A stretch of DNA of 7,808 bases from JAWVZH01 sp033722295 (GTDB lineage Bacteria > Bacteroidota > Bacteroidia > Chitinophagales > Saprospiraceae), in NCBI GenBank assembly GCA_033722295.1, contig JAWVZH010000132.1:1-7808 (forward strand), written 5' to 3'. Under the pieces are notes generated by a model. The model saw only the letters and a list, made by a program, of their open reading frames with translations, had not been told where the DNA came from and ran no database searches. This document shows, piece by piece, positions 1-7,170 of the stretch (position 1 is its first letter; every line of letters begins with the position of its first letter). Both the position numbers and the translations under genes were made by a program.

Positions 1-164
1 CCTCCAAGGGTGATGGGACCCTCCAAGGGTGATGGGACCCTCCAAGGGTGATGGGACCCTCCAAGGGTGATGGGACCCTCCAAGGGTGATGGGACTCTCC
101 AAGGGTGATGGGACCCTCCCAGGGTGATAGGACCCTCCAAGGGTGATAGGACCCTCCAAGGGTG
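1..164. repeat. 19-bp tandem repeat array (minisatellite), open at left edge
   Basis: Eight consecutive full copies of the unit CCTCCAAGGGTGATGGGAC start at 1, 20, 39, 58, 77, 96, 115 and 134, followed by a 12-bp partial copy at 153-164. Copies 1-5 are identical. Copy 6 has C1 to T, copy 7 has A6 to C and G15 to A, and copy 8 has G15 to A, so the variants cluster at the end nearest the DinB gene. Each unit junction forms a dyad ACCCT-CCA-AGGGT (for example 18-30 and 37-49). There are no unique spacers, so it is not a CRISPR array. The array begins at base 1 and probably extends further left. The period is not a multiple of three, and the plus strand meets TGA in every frame. It lies just past the stop of the DinB gene, so it may be transcribed as the 3' end of that operon. 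Function is unknown. Confidence 0.95.
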
Positions 165-173
165 GGTTCCAGC

Positions 174-683
174 CTATAGCCCCTTTCCGGCATATCCCAG
201 ATCCATGCCCTGGGCGAGAAGAAACCGATAATGCATCCTGTTCCACTGGTTGATATGAAGGAGATCGTGGGCGAGCCAGTTATCCAGAAGGAAACGAGCG
301 CTCATCGGTCCGAATTTGGGATGATCATAAGCGACACCCCAGTCTTCGTCTACAACATCTTTCAGCCATTCTATGGAATAACTCCTCTCACTCAGAAAAT
401 TCTGACAGACATCAACGTATGGCTTCTCTGCGTAGAAATGTGTCTCTACCCACCGCTCCGGATCGATGGGGTCGAAAGGCAGGGTCGGGTCGCTGAACAA
501 GCTCGATATTCTTGACCTGAAATCAAGCCTTTCTTCATCCAGCAGATGGCAGGCCACTTCCAGGAATGACCATTTCCCTTCTGTCGGACGCCAATGGACG
601 TGTTCTTCATTGACATTCGAAAAGAGGGATTCAAAAACGGCCTTGTTGCCTTCCAGCTTGTTGATAATATCTCGGACTTCCAT
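174..683 (-). CDS. DinB/YfiT-family putative metal-dependent four-helix-bundle protein
   Basis: This encodes a 169-residue cytoplasmic protein with no signal peptide or membrane segment, the normal length for the DinB_2 family. Residues 38-51 carry the family signature WSFLEVACHLLDEE, giving the first metal-ligand His at 46. A second signature near the C-terminus, AHDLLHINQW, gives His139 and His143. Together these form the His triad that binds a divalent metal in DinB/YfiT proteins. Some relatives are thiol-dependent transferases (bacillithiol- or mycothiol-linked); the substrate cannot be told here. The ATG at 681-683 is chosen because an upstream in-frame ATG (782) would overlap the preceding gene and add 33 residues unlike the family. 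No Shine-Dalgarno is seen, which is normal for Bacteroidota. The gene begins 26 bp after the stop of the giant T9SS cargo gene on the same strand, so it is probably co-transcribed, although no functional link is evident. It ends in TAG just before the 19-bp array. The family call is firm; the exact function is open. Confidence 0.88.
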   Translation of the reverse strand: MEVRDIINKLEGNKAVFESLFSNVNEEHVHWRPTEGKWSFLEVACHLLDEERLDFRSRISSLFSDPTLPFDPIDPERWVETHFYAEKPYVDVCQNFLSERSYSIEWLKDVVDEDWGVAYDHPKFGPMSARFLLDNWLAHDLLHINQWNRMHYRFLLAQGMDLGYAGKGL

Positions 684-709
684 CGGTACTAAGTTAATCA
701 GAAAGGATA

Positions 710-3700
710 TTATCGCACAAGGGTAACATCTCCGAAGAGTATGGCGGTTTCGCCATCGACAAAATGAACCTTGGCAACCCACGCGAATACTGCTGGATCC
801 ATGAATTCACCATTAAGGTCACCCTTCCAGCCAAGTAGAGGCAGACCTGGTTCGAAATTCTCCTTATGAAAAACCAGTTCACCCCAGCGATCGAAGATCT
901 TTAGGTATTCAATACCTTCCAGGGTGCTGTTTCCAAAGAGGGTAAAACCGTCATTCAGGCCATCATCATTAACGGTAATTACATTAGGTGCCCAGACACG
1001 CTTGGTGATCTCCACATCTATTATTATCTCAGCCCAGTCCTCGCATCCGTTCTCATCTATGACCCGTACCTCGATCACCAGGGATTCAGTAGGAGTCACA
1101 TAGGTCGACTGACATGTATCGCAGGTCACCTTGTCCCCAGGATACCAGATAAAGTTGCCGTTCAGGGCCGTACTATTGGCATGCAGAAGTATGCGTTGGC
1201 CATATTGAACAAGTGTGTCCAGTATATTGACCGAAATACCGGGATCGTCGTGTCTCTCTATCTCCAGTGTATCAATGACCATACAACCGTTGATATCGGT
1301 AGCACTGACCTCATACGTTCCGGCATCGAGGCCACCAATACTGTCTCCTCTTGCTCCGGAAGACCAGTCATAGGTATAACCGTTCACACCACCACTCGCA
1401 ACAGCAATACCGGAAGCCAGGTGTTCATCATCACAACCCGCTTTAGTTCCTTCGGATTCGATCATTAATGGCGGTGGCTGATCCAGGTATATGGAATCCT
1501 GAATCCTGCATCCATATCGGTCTATGACGCCTACTTGTGTCCACCCTTCTGTCAATCCATCTATTGTGAAGTCAGTTGAAACTGTACCATTCCATTCTAT
1601 TCTGTAACCAGGTGTGCCTCCTCCAGCGGCTATCGTCACCGACCCTGATGAATCTCCATGACACCGGATGGGGTATCCATTATAATCGGAAGTGATCCAT
1701 AAACTGTCAGATAGCGGTGGGGGCTGGTCGATCAGCATTTCAACTGTATCTCTACAGTTATTTTCATCGGTGACAATGACCTGATACGTACCAATACCCA
1801 GATCCTCAACTTGATCGGTCGTTTCTCCATTGCTCCATACAAAAGAGCTGTTACCCTGACCTCCTGTCATTGAAGCTTCAAGGGCTGCCGTCTGATCTCC
1901 ATAGCACCGAATGCTGTCCGTCATTTTGATCATAGCTTGAGGTCTGTATAACTGGACATATACAGTGTCAATAATCGCACAACCTCCAAACCTTGTAGCT
2001 GTCACGAACAGTGTGTCATATGCCGTCCCATTTTTGTTGATATCACCATCATACTGATACATGACCCTAGCACCCTTATCAGAGCTGATCTTCGTCGGAT
2101 CGGACCATGTATAATCGTAACCAGCAAGTGAATCAAAACCAATTTCGATCAAATTGGAATAACAATCTTCGAATGACGCGCTTTGAGGTATGATCTCCAG
2201 AGGTGGAAAGATCAGGGTATCAGATCGACAGATACATTCATTGTCCAGGGGTGAGATAAGGGCAAGCCAGTTACAGTTTCCGTCAAATGGCCAGTCTACT
2301 GATGTCTGAAAATCAATTCGACCATATGGACCGATCTGACTTCCATCAAGTGTATCGGTTTGTCGGAGTAGATCTCCGGCATCATATAATCCATTTGAAT
2401 TTGCATCTTCATAAAACCTGATTACCAGTGGGGCAGATATGGCAAAGGGACTTAGATTGTTGACCGTAATATCACCAACCAGAATTTCTGTGCCGTCTGC
2501 TTGTCGAATCAAACGACCGTTGCCGGCAGAAATGGTATAATTCGGGGCTACTATCAAACTGTCAAACCGCCAGTTCTGAGTGTTCAATTTGAGACGGCAA
2601 CTACCACCCGGTGCTCCTGGACAACCGATATCCTGGGGCGTTAAGATTTCGAAAGCCAATTCCGTTGGTTTGCAGACGCCGATACACGTTCTTTCAAATA
2701 ATGCTTCGAACACGATAGAGTCTCCGAGTGGAATGGCCTTGATGACATCAATGTACAATTGCTCCCAATCCTGAAATGTTTGAAATCCGAATAAACGGGA
2801 ATCTATATTTTTAACAGGTATGTAGGATCGATCGAGGAAACTTAATTCTTTTTTATATGACAGGCCTATCCTTTGCCCTTCAACCAGCGTCAATGGCGAA
2901 ACAGAAGTCCAAATCGCTCTCATCCTGAAGGTTTCGCCGCACAAGGTATCCCCTGTAAACTCCAATCTGAGGTCATACAAGTCGTCAGCAGCCGCTAAAC
3001 TGTCTTTTTTGAAAAACAAAGGAGGCGAATTGATCTTTCCGGAGGTCACATATTCCTGGCAAAGATCGAGTCCAATAGCTTCTACGGAGAGCAGGGCACC
3101 ATCTTGTATATCGCAATCTCCAAGATATCTGAGCCGGACATTGTATACATTTAATCCCGGATTGTAGAACCCCTGCATACCTGTGGAATCGAATAGCGAG
3201 CTAAGATCAAAGATCAAGTTATTCCCTTGTAAAACTGGAACGTTCAAAGCCATCCAATTGCTATCAGGAAACTCTATCTCACCATCAAGGTAGGTCATCC
3301 CAGGGATCAGGTCCAGTATTAATTGATGATTGATGGCATGACCAAGGTCGGAATTTCGAACTTCAATTTCATATTCGAATGTATCACAAGGCGAATTGTG
3401 AAGGGAATCAGGTGTCGAGATAAATTTGATCTGTAGATCCGGTACCTCAGGTTGAATAATGACCTCTCTTTTCTCCTGTAGGGTGGCGCAATAACTTTCG
3501 ATATCATTCCAATCCGCAGGGTAACCATCACAACTGTTGCCGAAGGTGAATATCAGGGTATCCGGCTGACAGGTTTCTATTTCAGAATGGAGTCGGAACT
3601 TCCGGCTTAAATATGTGGTGTCCAATCGATAAGCGTAAAAGTCCGGACCAATGATCTCTGGTGTCCAAATTTTGGAGGTCGAATCTGTATATTCCACCAG

Positions 3701-6700
3701 GCTGTCGATGATCACCGATCCGTGATGCTTCAGGAGTAGCCAGGTGTGATGAAAATTGAAATGATCTTCCGGTTCATATGTTTCCACTCCCGATATCAAT
3801 TCGAAATTCGTAATGGAAATTGAATCGTAGAGGTACTGCTGGCGCAAATTGTCAAAAACAGGTTCTGGAGCGATGACATTAAGGGGATAATATTGATGGA
3901 TCACAGTATCCCTTGGTACAGGACTTGAAGACTGTAATTGTATCCTCATCCTTTTGATGATATGAATGCTATCCTGAATAAAACCATAGCAATTCGGAAT
4001 CAGGTTGTTCCGGAAATAATGTCGTACCGCAAAGTAGTCCTTATCAGCCAGTATGGGAAAATTCACAACGTGTACATCAGCACTGTCATAGACCCTGAAT
4101 GCAATTTTATTGGTGTCTCTTTTGAATTCTCTGATTGTGGAATTATAATATTCCCTGATGTGATTGAAGGGCAGTGAGTCGATCTCGAAAAATTCAGGTA
4201 TCAGTATCTTTAGGTCCGTGAGTTCGTACGCCTTCCTGTATTCATTGACAAAAGGATCTATAGTATCAACATTGAAGTAAATATTGTCTACAGTGACATT
4301 TAATTCAAAATCACCACATATGGAGACATAAGGGTAGAATCGGGTATAGTTGGTATCCCTGGTATAAGGCTGTGATATATTGACAAAGCCGGAATGAGGG
4401 ACGCCTGAAAAAGCATTGAAAATTATATTGTCCCTGGCATTTTGATCACAGCCGTCTTGCAGATAGGATAGATCACTGCGGATCTGCACTCTGCGAACAT
4501 TATTCTTCAAGGTATTCTTAACGCGACCTTTTACGATGAAAACCAGGGAATCCGCAATGGAAAACTGACCCCTCAGGCACCCCAGATTACTCAAATTTAC
4601 TTCCTTGACATAATTATTTCTGTAACCGTCATTTCTCGTATTGAAAAATTCATTGCTCAATGGATTGATACAGGTGGACCAGCGATCCGTTTCTCCATCA
4701 TAAAACTTCAGGGTATCACTGATGAATTCAAAATATTTCATCGTATCCCTTTGATTTGCCATGAAGCGGATGATGCTCTGTTGAACGAGCTTGAACACTA
4801 CTCTGCTGTAGTTGGCATCACATCGGATATCGAGGGGAATATGCAGTAAAAATGTGTCGAAAGCCATTAATGTGGCCAGGTCCAGGGAGTCATTAGGTTC
4901 CTGGACAGGATCCTGATAGTTTTCATCTTCATATCCGAGGCTCGTTCGTTTCATGATCATATCCTCTATGACGAACTTCCCTTCCGAGATAATGCCGGCA
5001 GCTGCCGAGTCGCAGACAGAAATGAACTCCCCTGATCTGCCACAGATCAGAGGTAGTCCACCGTAGCAATTGTCACCACAGAAATAATCCATCTCGAAAC
5101 GAATACGATGTTTTGGGAAGCCGGATCCCACACAAAATGTGCAGGCCGTCTGAATGTTCCCTCCTGATCCTGGATCACAACTGACAATTATTGGTACTTG
5201 TATTCTGAACCTGTTGGTATCACTATATATGGTTAGGCGCCGTCCGGAATAATTATAGTTGACGGTATCTCCATTTGCGATCACGATCGCCCCGGGAGGC
5301 AGACTGACCACTCTCGGGAAATCTATTCTCACAACTGCACTATCGTTATCGCAATTCTGCAGAAAGCCTGCGACGGCCTTGCTTAAAGTGACCGTCAGGG
5401 TATCGTGATCACCATCCGCATAGACCCCATCGAGTCCACCGACAGCGCCACCATATCCTGACCAGTAATAATAATGGCGATTGATGTAAAAATCATTCTC
5501 GCCGTCTTCATTACAATAATTACGGAAATCAGCCTCCATCCTCAGCAAACGGGAATCAAAGACCTCTCCAGAGCATCTTACGTTGATGCAAGACCTGTCC
5601 AGAAGATATCGCAATTCTATACAGATGGTATCCCCGGCAAAGAGATCATCATATCTGCCATCACCATCAATGTCAGTAAGTCCTCCTGGCCCATCCGGGT
5701 CCTGGGTCAGCCTTGTGAGATCCAGACCATAACCTGAAAATCCCTGAGTACGGATGGGAATGTCCGTACCCTTTATTCTAGCCTCTACTACGCGTAGACA
5801 ATTGTCCCTCCTGGGAGGAGTTCTTCGATTGTTCTGTACAATGGACCAGCCGGGATTTAATTGAATGTCATACATAGCATTGCTCTGAGGGAAACTGCCT
5901 GCGTTTGACCAGTTAAAGAGTTTGATCATAGCGATTCCCGTGTCACACGGCGTAGCGTTTTGATCCGGCACCTGACGAAGTATGAATCGGGGCTGCCCTA
6001 TGGTCACTTTCAATTCGGTGCTGGACTCTACCTCAAAAACACAGCTATTTTTTCCACACGGCACGACCATCTTATGTAAAAAAGGGAAGGACTCATCGCA
6101 TGCGAAAAGATCTATGTCATGTTCGATCAATATCTCTTCCCCCGGCTCAAAAAGTCTATTGCCATTCCCTATTTGTTCGAAATCAGCCGGCTTGAATGTG
6201 ATCGTATCTCCATTGTTGGATAGCTGTCCCCGATTCGTATTGAGGATGTCCATGTTATCATCGCCTTCGATATAGAATATGAAATCATTCAGCGGAACCT
6301 GACCTGTATTCAGTAGACTGAATGTTTTTTTAAAGCTCAGATCTGTGGAATCGAAATAGATGTTGACATTGAAGATCCTCAGGGCCAGGCCAAAGATCCT
6401 GATCGATGTATTGGCCCGAACAAGCGATGAACCGTTCCCGTCAGCTTGCCATGCACCCGAGATCTCTTTTTCTTCGGTCGACTGGAGACACTCGTGAGAG
6501 AGCCAGAGAATGAAGGAAAAGGATTCGCACTGAGGAATATCAGGGATCTCGAATACCGGGGCTTGCGGGTCGTTGATATTCTTTTCTGACACGCCGTTTT
6601 CTGCTGATCCAACATTGTAACTGAATCCGTCAGGAATATTTAATTGGAAATCTGTTATTCCCGTTGGATCGCCATCATCATTATAAAAGGTCACTTCTAT

Positions 6701-6856
6701 GGGATACTCTACACATGGAGAGGCCTGCGAGGGTGAATTGAGCTCTATCCAATATTGTCCCTGGACAGTATTGGTCACAACGAGACAAAGGAGCGCCATG
6801 AGAACCAATATTTGGTGCTTTGTGGTGTCAGACCTCAGGCTGTCAGGTGTCTTCAT
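710..6856 (-). CDS. Giant T9SS cargo protein with SprB-type repeats and type B (CHU_C) C-terminal sorting domain
   Basis: One unbroken frame of 2,070 codons runs from an ATG at 6922; residue numbers here count from that ATG. The preferred start is Met23 (ATG 6854-6856), giving about 2,048 residues. It places a compact signal peptide at the N-terminus (hydrophobic core 38-49, likely cleavage near VQG-Q at 55/56) and follows an A-rich stretch with no Shine-Dalgarno. Residues 57 to about 1575 are beta-rich, Cys-containing segments resembling DUF11-like surface repeats. They include acidic Ca-binding-like loops at 417-425 (DIDGDGRYD) and 1506-1517 (DANSNGLYDAGD) and a Cys-dense stretch at 582-637. 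Next come a PKD/Ig-like segment (about 1580-1658), three SprB-like repeats (1659-1890), another Ig-like segment (1891-1974), and a CHU_C type B T9SS sorting domain (1975-2070) with FDRWGELVF and a GDVTLVR terminus. By family knowledge it is exported by Sec, then by T9SS to the surface or medium. An adhesin or structural role is inferred; no enzymatic domain was recognised. It probably heads an operon with the DinB-family gene. Confidence 0.93.
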   Translation of the reverse strand: MKTPDSLRSDTTKHQILVLMALLCLVVTNTVQGQYWIELNSPSQASPCVEYPIEVTFYNDDGDPTGITDFQLNIPDGFSYNVGSAENGVSEKNINDPQAPVFEIPDIPQCESFSFILWLSHECLQSTEEKEISGAWQADGNGSSLVRANTSIRIFGLALRIFNVNIYFDSTDLSFKKTFSLLNTGQVPLNDFIFYIEGDDNMDILNTNRGQLSNNGDTITFKPADFEQIGNGNRLFEPGEEILIEHDIDLFACDESFPFLHKMVVPCGKNSCVFEVESSTELKVTIGQPRFILRQVPDQNATPCDTGIAMIKLFNWSNAGSFPQSNAMYDIQLNPGWSIVQNNRRTPPRRDNCLRVVEARIKGTDIPIRTQGFSGYGLDLTRLTQDPDGPGGLTDIDGDGRYDDLFAGDTICIELRYLLDRSCINVRCSGEVFDSRLLRMEADFRNYCNEDGENDFYINRHYYYWSGYGGAVGGLDGVYADGDHDTLTVTLSKAVAGFLQNCDNDSAVVRIDFPRVVSLPPGAIVIANGDTVNYNYSGRRLTIYSDTNRFRIQVPIIVSCDPGSGGNIQTACTFCVGSGFPKHRIRFEMDYFCGDNCYGGLPLICGRSGEFISVCDSAAAGIISEGKFVIEDMIMKRTSLGYEDENYQDPVQEPNDSLDLATLMAFDTFLLHIPLDIRCDANYSRVVFKLVQQSIIRFMANQRDTMKYFEFISDTLKFYDGETDRWSTCINPLSNEFFNTRNDGYRNNYVKEVNLSNLGCLRGQFSIADSLVFIVKGRVKNTLKNNVRRVQIRSDLSYLQDGCDQNARDNIIFNAFSGVPHSGFVNISQPYTRDTNYTRFYPYVSICGDFELNVTVDNIYFNVDTIDPFVNEYRKAYELTDLKILIPEFFEIDSLPFNHIREYYNSTIREFKRDTNKIAFRVYDSADVHVVNFPILADKDYFAVRHYFRNNLIPNCYGFIQDSIHIIKRMRIQLQSSSPVPRDTVIHQYYPLNVIAPEPVFDNLRQQYLYDSISITNFELISGVETYEPEDHFNFHHTWLLLKHHGSVIIDSLVEYTDSTSKIWTPEIIGPDFYAYRLDTTYLSRKFRLHSEIETCQPDTLIFTFGNSCDGYPADWNDIESYCATLQEKREVIIQPEVPDLQIKFISTPDSLHNSPCDTFEYEIEVRNSDLGHAINHQLILDLIPGMTYLDGEIEFPDSNWMALNVPVLQGNNLIFDLSSLFDSTGMQGFYNPGLNVYNVRLRYLGDCDIQDGALLSVEAIGLDLCQEYVTSGKINSPPLFFKKDSLAAADDLYDLRLEFTGDTLCGETFRMRAIWTSVSPLTLVEGQRIGLSYKKELSFLDRSYIPVKNIDSRLFGFQTFQDWEQLYIDVIKAIPLGDSIVFEALFERTCIGVCKPTELAFEILTPQDIGCPGAPGGSCRLKLNTQNWRFDSLIVAPNYTISAGNGRLIRQADGTEILVGDITVNNLSPFAISAPLVIRFYEDANSNGLYDAGDLLRQTDTLDGSQIGPYGRIDFQTSVDWPFDGNCNWLALISPLDNECICRSDTLIFPPLEIIPQSASFEDCYSNLIEIGFDSLAGYDYTWSDPTKISSDKGARVMYQYDGDINKNGTAYDTLFVTATRFGGCAIIDTVYVQLYRPQAMIKMTDSIRCYGDQTAALEASMTGGQGNSSFVWSNGETTDQVEDLGIGTYQVIVTDENNCRDTVEMLIDQPPPLSDSLWITSDYNGYPIRCHGDSSGSVTIAAGGGTPGYRIEWNGTVSTDFTIDGLTEGWTQVGVIDRYGCRIQDSIYLDQPPPLMIESEGTKAGCDDEHLASGIAVASGGVNGYTYDWSSGARGDSIGGLDAGTYEVSATDINGCMVIDTLEIERHDDPGISVNILDTLVQYGQRILLHANSTALNGNFIWYPGDKVTCDTCQSTYVTPTESLVIEVRVIDENGCEDWAEIIIDVEITKRVWAPNVITVNDDGLNDGFTLFGNSTLEGIEYLKIFDRWGELVFHKENFEPGLPLLGWKGDLNGEFMDPAVFAWVAKVHFVDGETAILFGDVTLVR
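713..1000 (-). other. T9SS type B C-terminal sorting domain (CHU_C / gliding-motility-associated C-terminal domain)
   Basis: This stretch encodes residues 1975-2070, the last 96 of the giant protein. It matches the family in order: a VWAPNVIT entry strand, an acidic DDGLND turn, the hallmark KIFDRWGELVF, GWKGDLNG, and a closing GDVTLVR at the very C-terminus. The domain directs cargo to the type IX secretion machinery in Bacteroidota. The usual TPNGDG turn reads TVNDDG here, a divergent but recognisable variant. Confidence 0.9.
1253..1948 (-). repeat. Three tandem SprB-type repeats inside the giant protein (protein-level repeat)
   Basis: The region encodes residues 1659-1737, 1738-1819 and 1820-1890. 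Each unit has an early Cys (RCYGD, RCHGD, AGCDD), a Gly-rich turn, a Trp (FVWSNG, RIEWNG, YDWSSG), a GxxxGTY-like or equivalent strand (GIGTYQV, TEGWTQV, DAGTYEV), and a second Cys after a D-x-x-G/N turn (NNC, YGC, NGC). The first two end in DQPPPL. This is the pattern of the SprB repeat found in the gliding adhesin SprB and many T9SS cargoes. The units are too diverged at DNA level to look like recent duplications. The two Cys of each unit may form a disulfide, which is inference. Confidence 0.8.
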
Positions 6857-6929
6857 TTTTTCAGCTCTGAATGAGACCGGAATACAGGTTCTACGGCTCA
6901 TGGGATCGGTTCCGGGCTCCATGAAGCAT

Positions 6930-6960
6930 TAAAGTTAGTCAAAAGACAGAAAGCGATAAA
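6930..6960 (-). promoter_or_regulatory. Candidate Bacteroidota-type promoter for the giant T9SS cargo gene
   Basis: On the minus strand, TTTA (6957-6960), a 19-bp spacer and TAACTTTA (6930-6937) resemble the Bacteroidota consensus of TTTG at -33 and TAnnTTTG at -7, with one mismatch in each box. Transcription would then begin near 6923. That would leave essentially no leader for an ATG at 6922 but about 67 nt for the ATG at 6856, supporting the internal start. Matches of this quality occur by chance in AT-rich DNA, so this is tentative. Confidence 0.3.
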
Positions 6961-7097
6961 CTACAAGCCTCATTATCAGCAGTTTTGATGAATGTAGCAT
7001 CTCTTATTGAGTGCTTCAAACCGCGCAAATCAGCGGTTGGTATGGATATTTTGGGAATAGTTTAACATTTGATACTGCCCTTAACCTATTCTTCACC

Positions 7098-7129
7098 TTG
7101 TTTACCAATGACTTAACAGCATGGTTTTG
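7098..7129 (+). promoter_or_regulatory. Candidate Bacteroidota-type promoter for the TonB-like gene
   Basis: TTG (7098-7100), a 21-bp spacer and TGGTTTTG (7122-7129) resemble TTTG at -33 and TAnnTTTG at -7, with one mismatch in the -7 box at the normally conserved A. The expected start site near 7136 leaves a leader of about 45 nt. A competing -7-like element, TACATTGG (7140-7147), lacks a -33 partner at the right distance. The call is tentative. Confidence 0.28.
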
Positions 7130-7170
7130 TTGTACTCCATACATTGGATCATAGATTATTCATTTTAAAA

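Noticed and set aside
1..164. CRISPR array
   Set aside because: The 19-bp units are directly abutting with no unique spacers, and no cas genes are present in the window.
1..173. Intrinsic terminator for the minus-strand operon
   Set aside because: The hairpins have short 5-bp stems and no T-tract follows on the minus strand, so they do not meet the rho-independent pattern.
684..782. Upstream extension of the DinB gene to the ATG at 782
   Set aside because: It would overlap the conserved C-terminal codons of the giant gene in another frame and add 33 residues unrelated to the DinB family.
1181..1468. Plus-strand 95-codon ORF opposite the SprB repeats
   Set aside because: It is antisense to a conserved repeat-coding region, with low-complexity Thr/Ser-rich content and no recognisable family; it is a shadow of the minus-strand gene.
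5474..5737. Plus-strand 87-codon ORF starting with a hydrophobic stretch
   Set aside because: It begins with a signal-like segment but lies wholly antisense inside the giant gene, with no start context or homology; it is a chance frame.
6930..7147. Riboswitch or small RNA gene in the divergent region
   Set aside because: No recognisable conserved riboswitch core or terminator-bounded transcript unit could be seen; only short inverted repeats are present.
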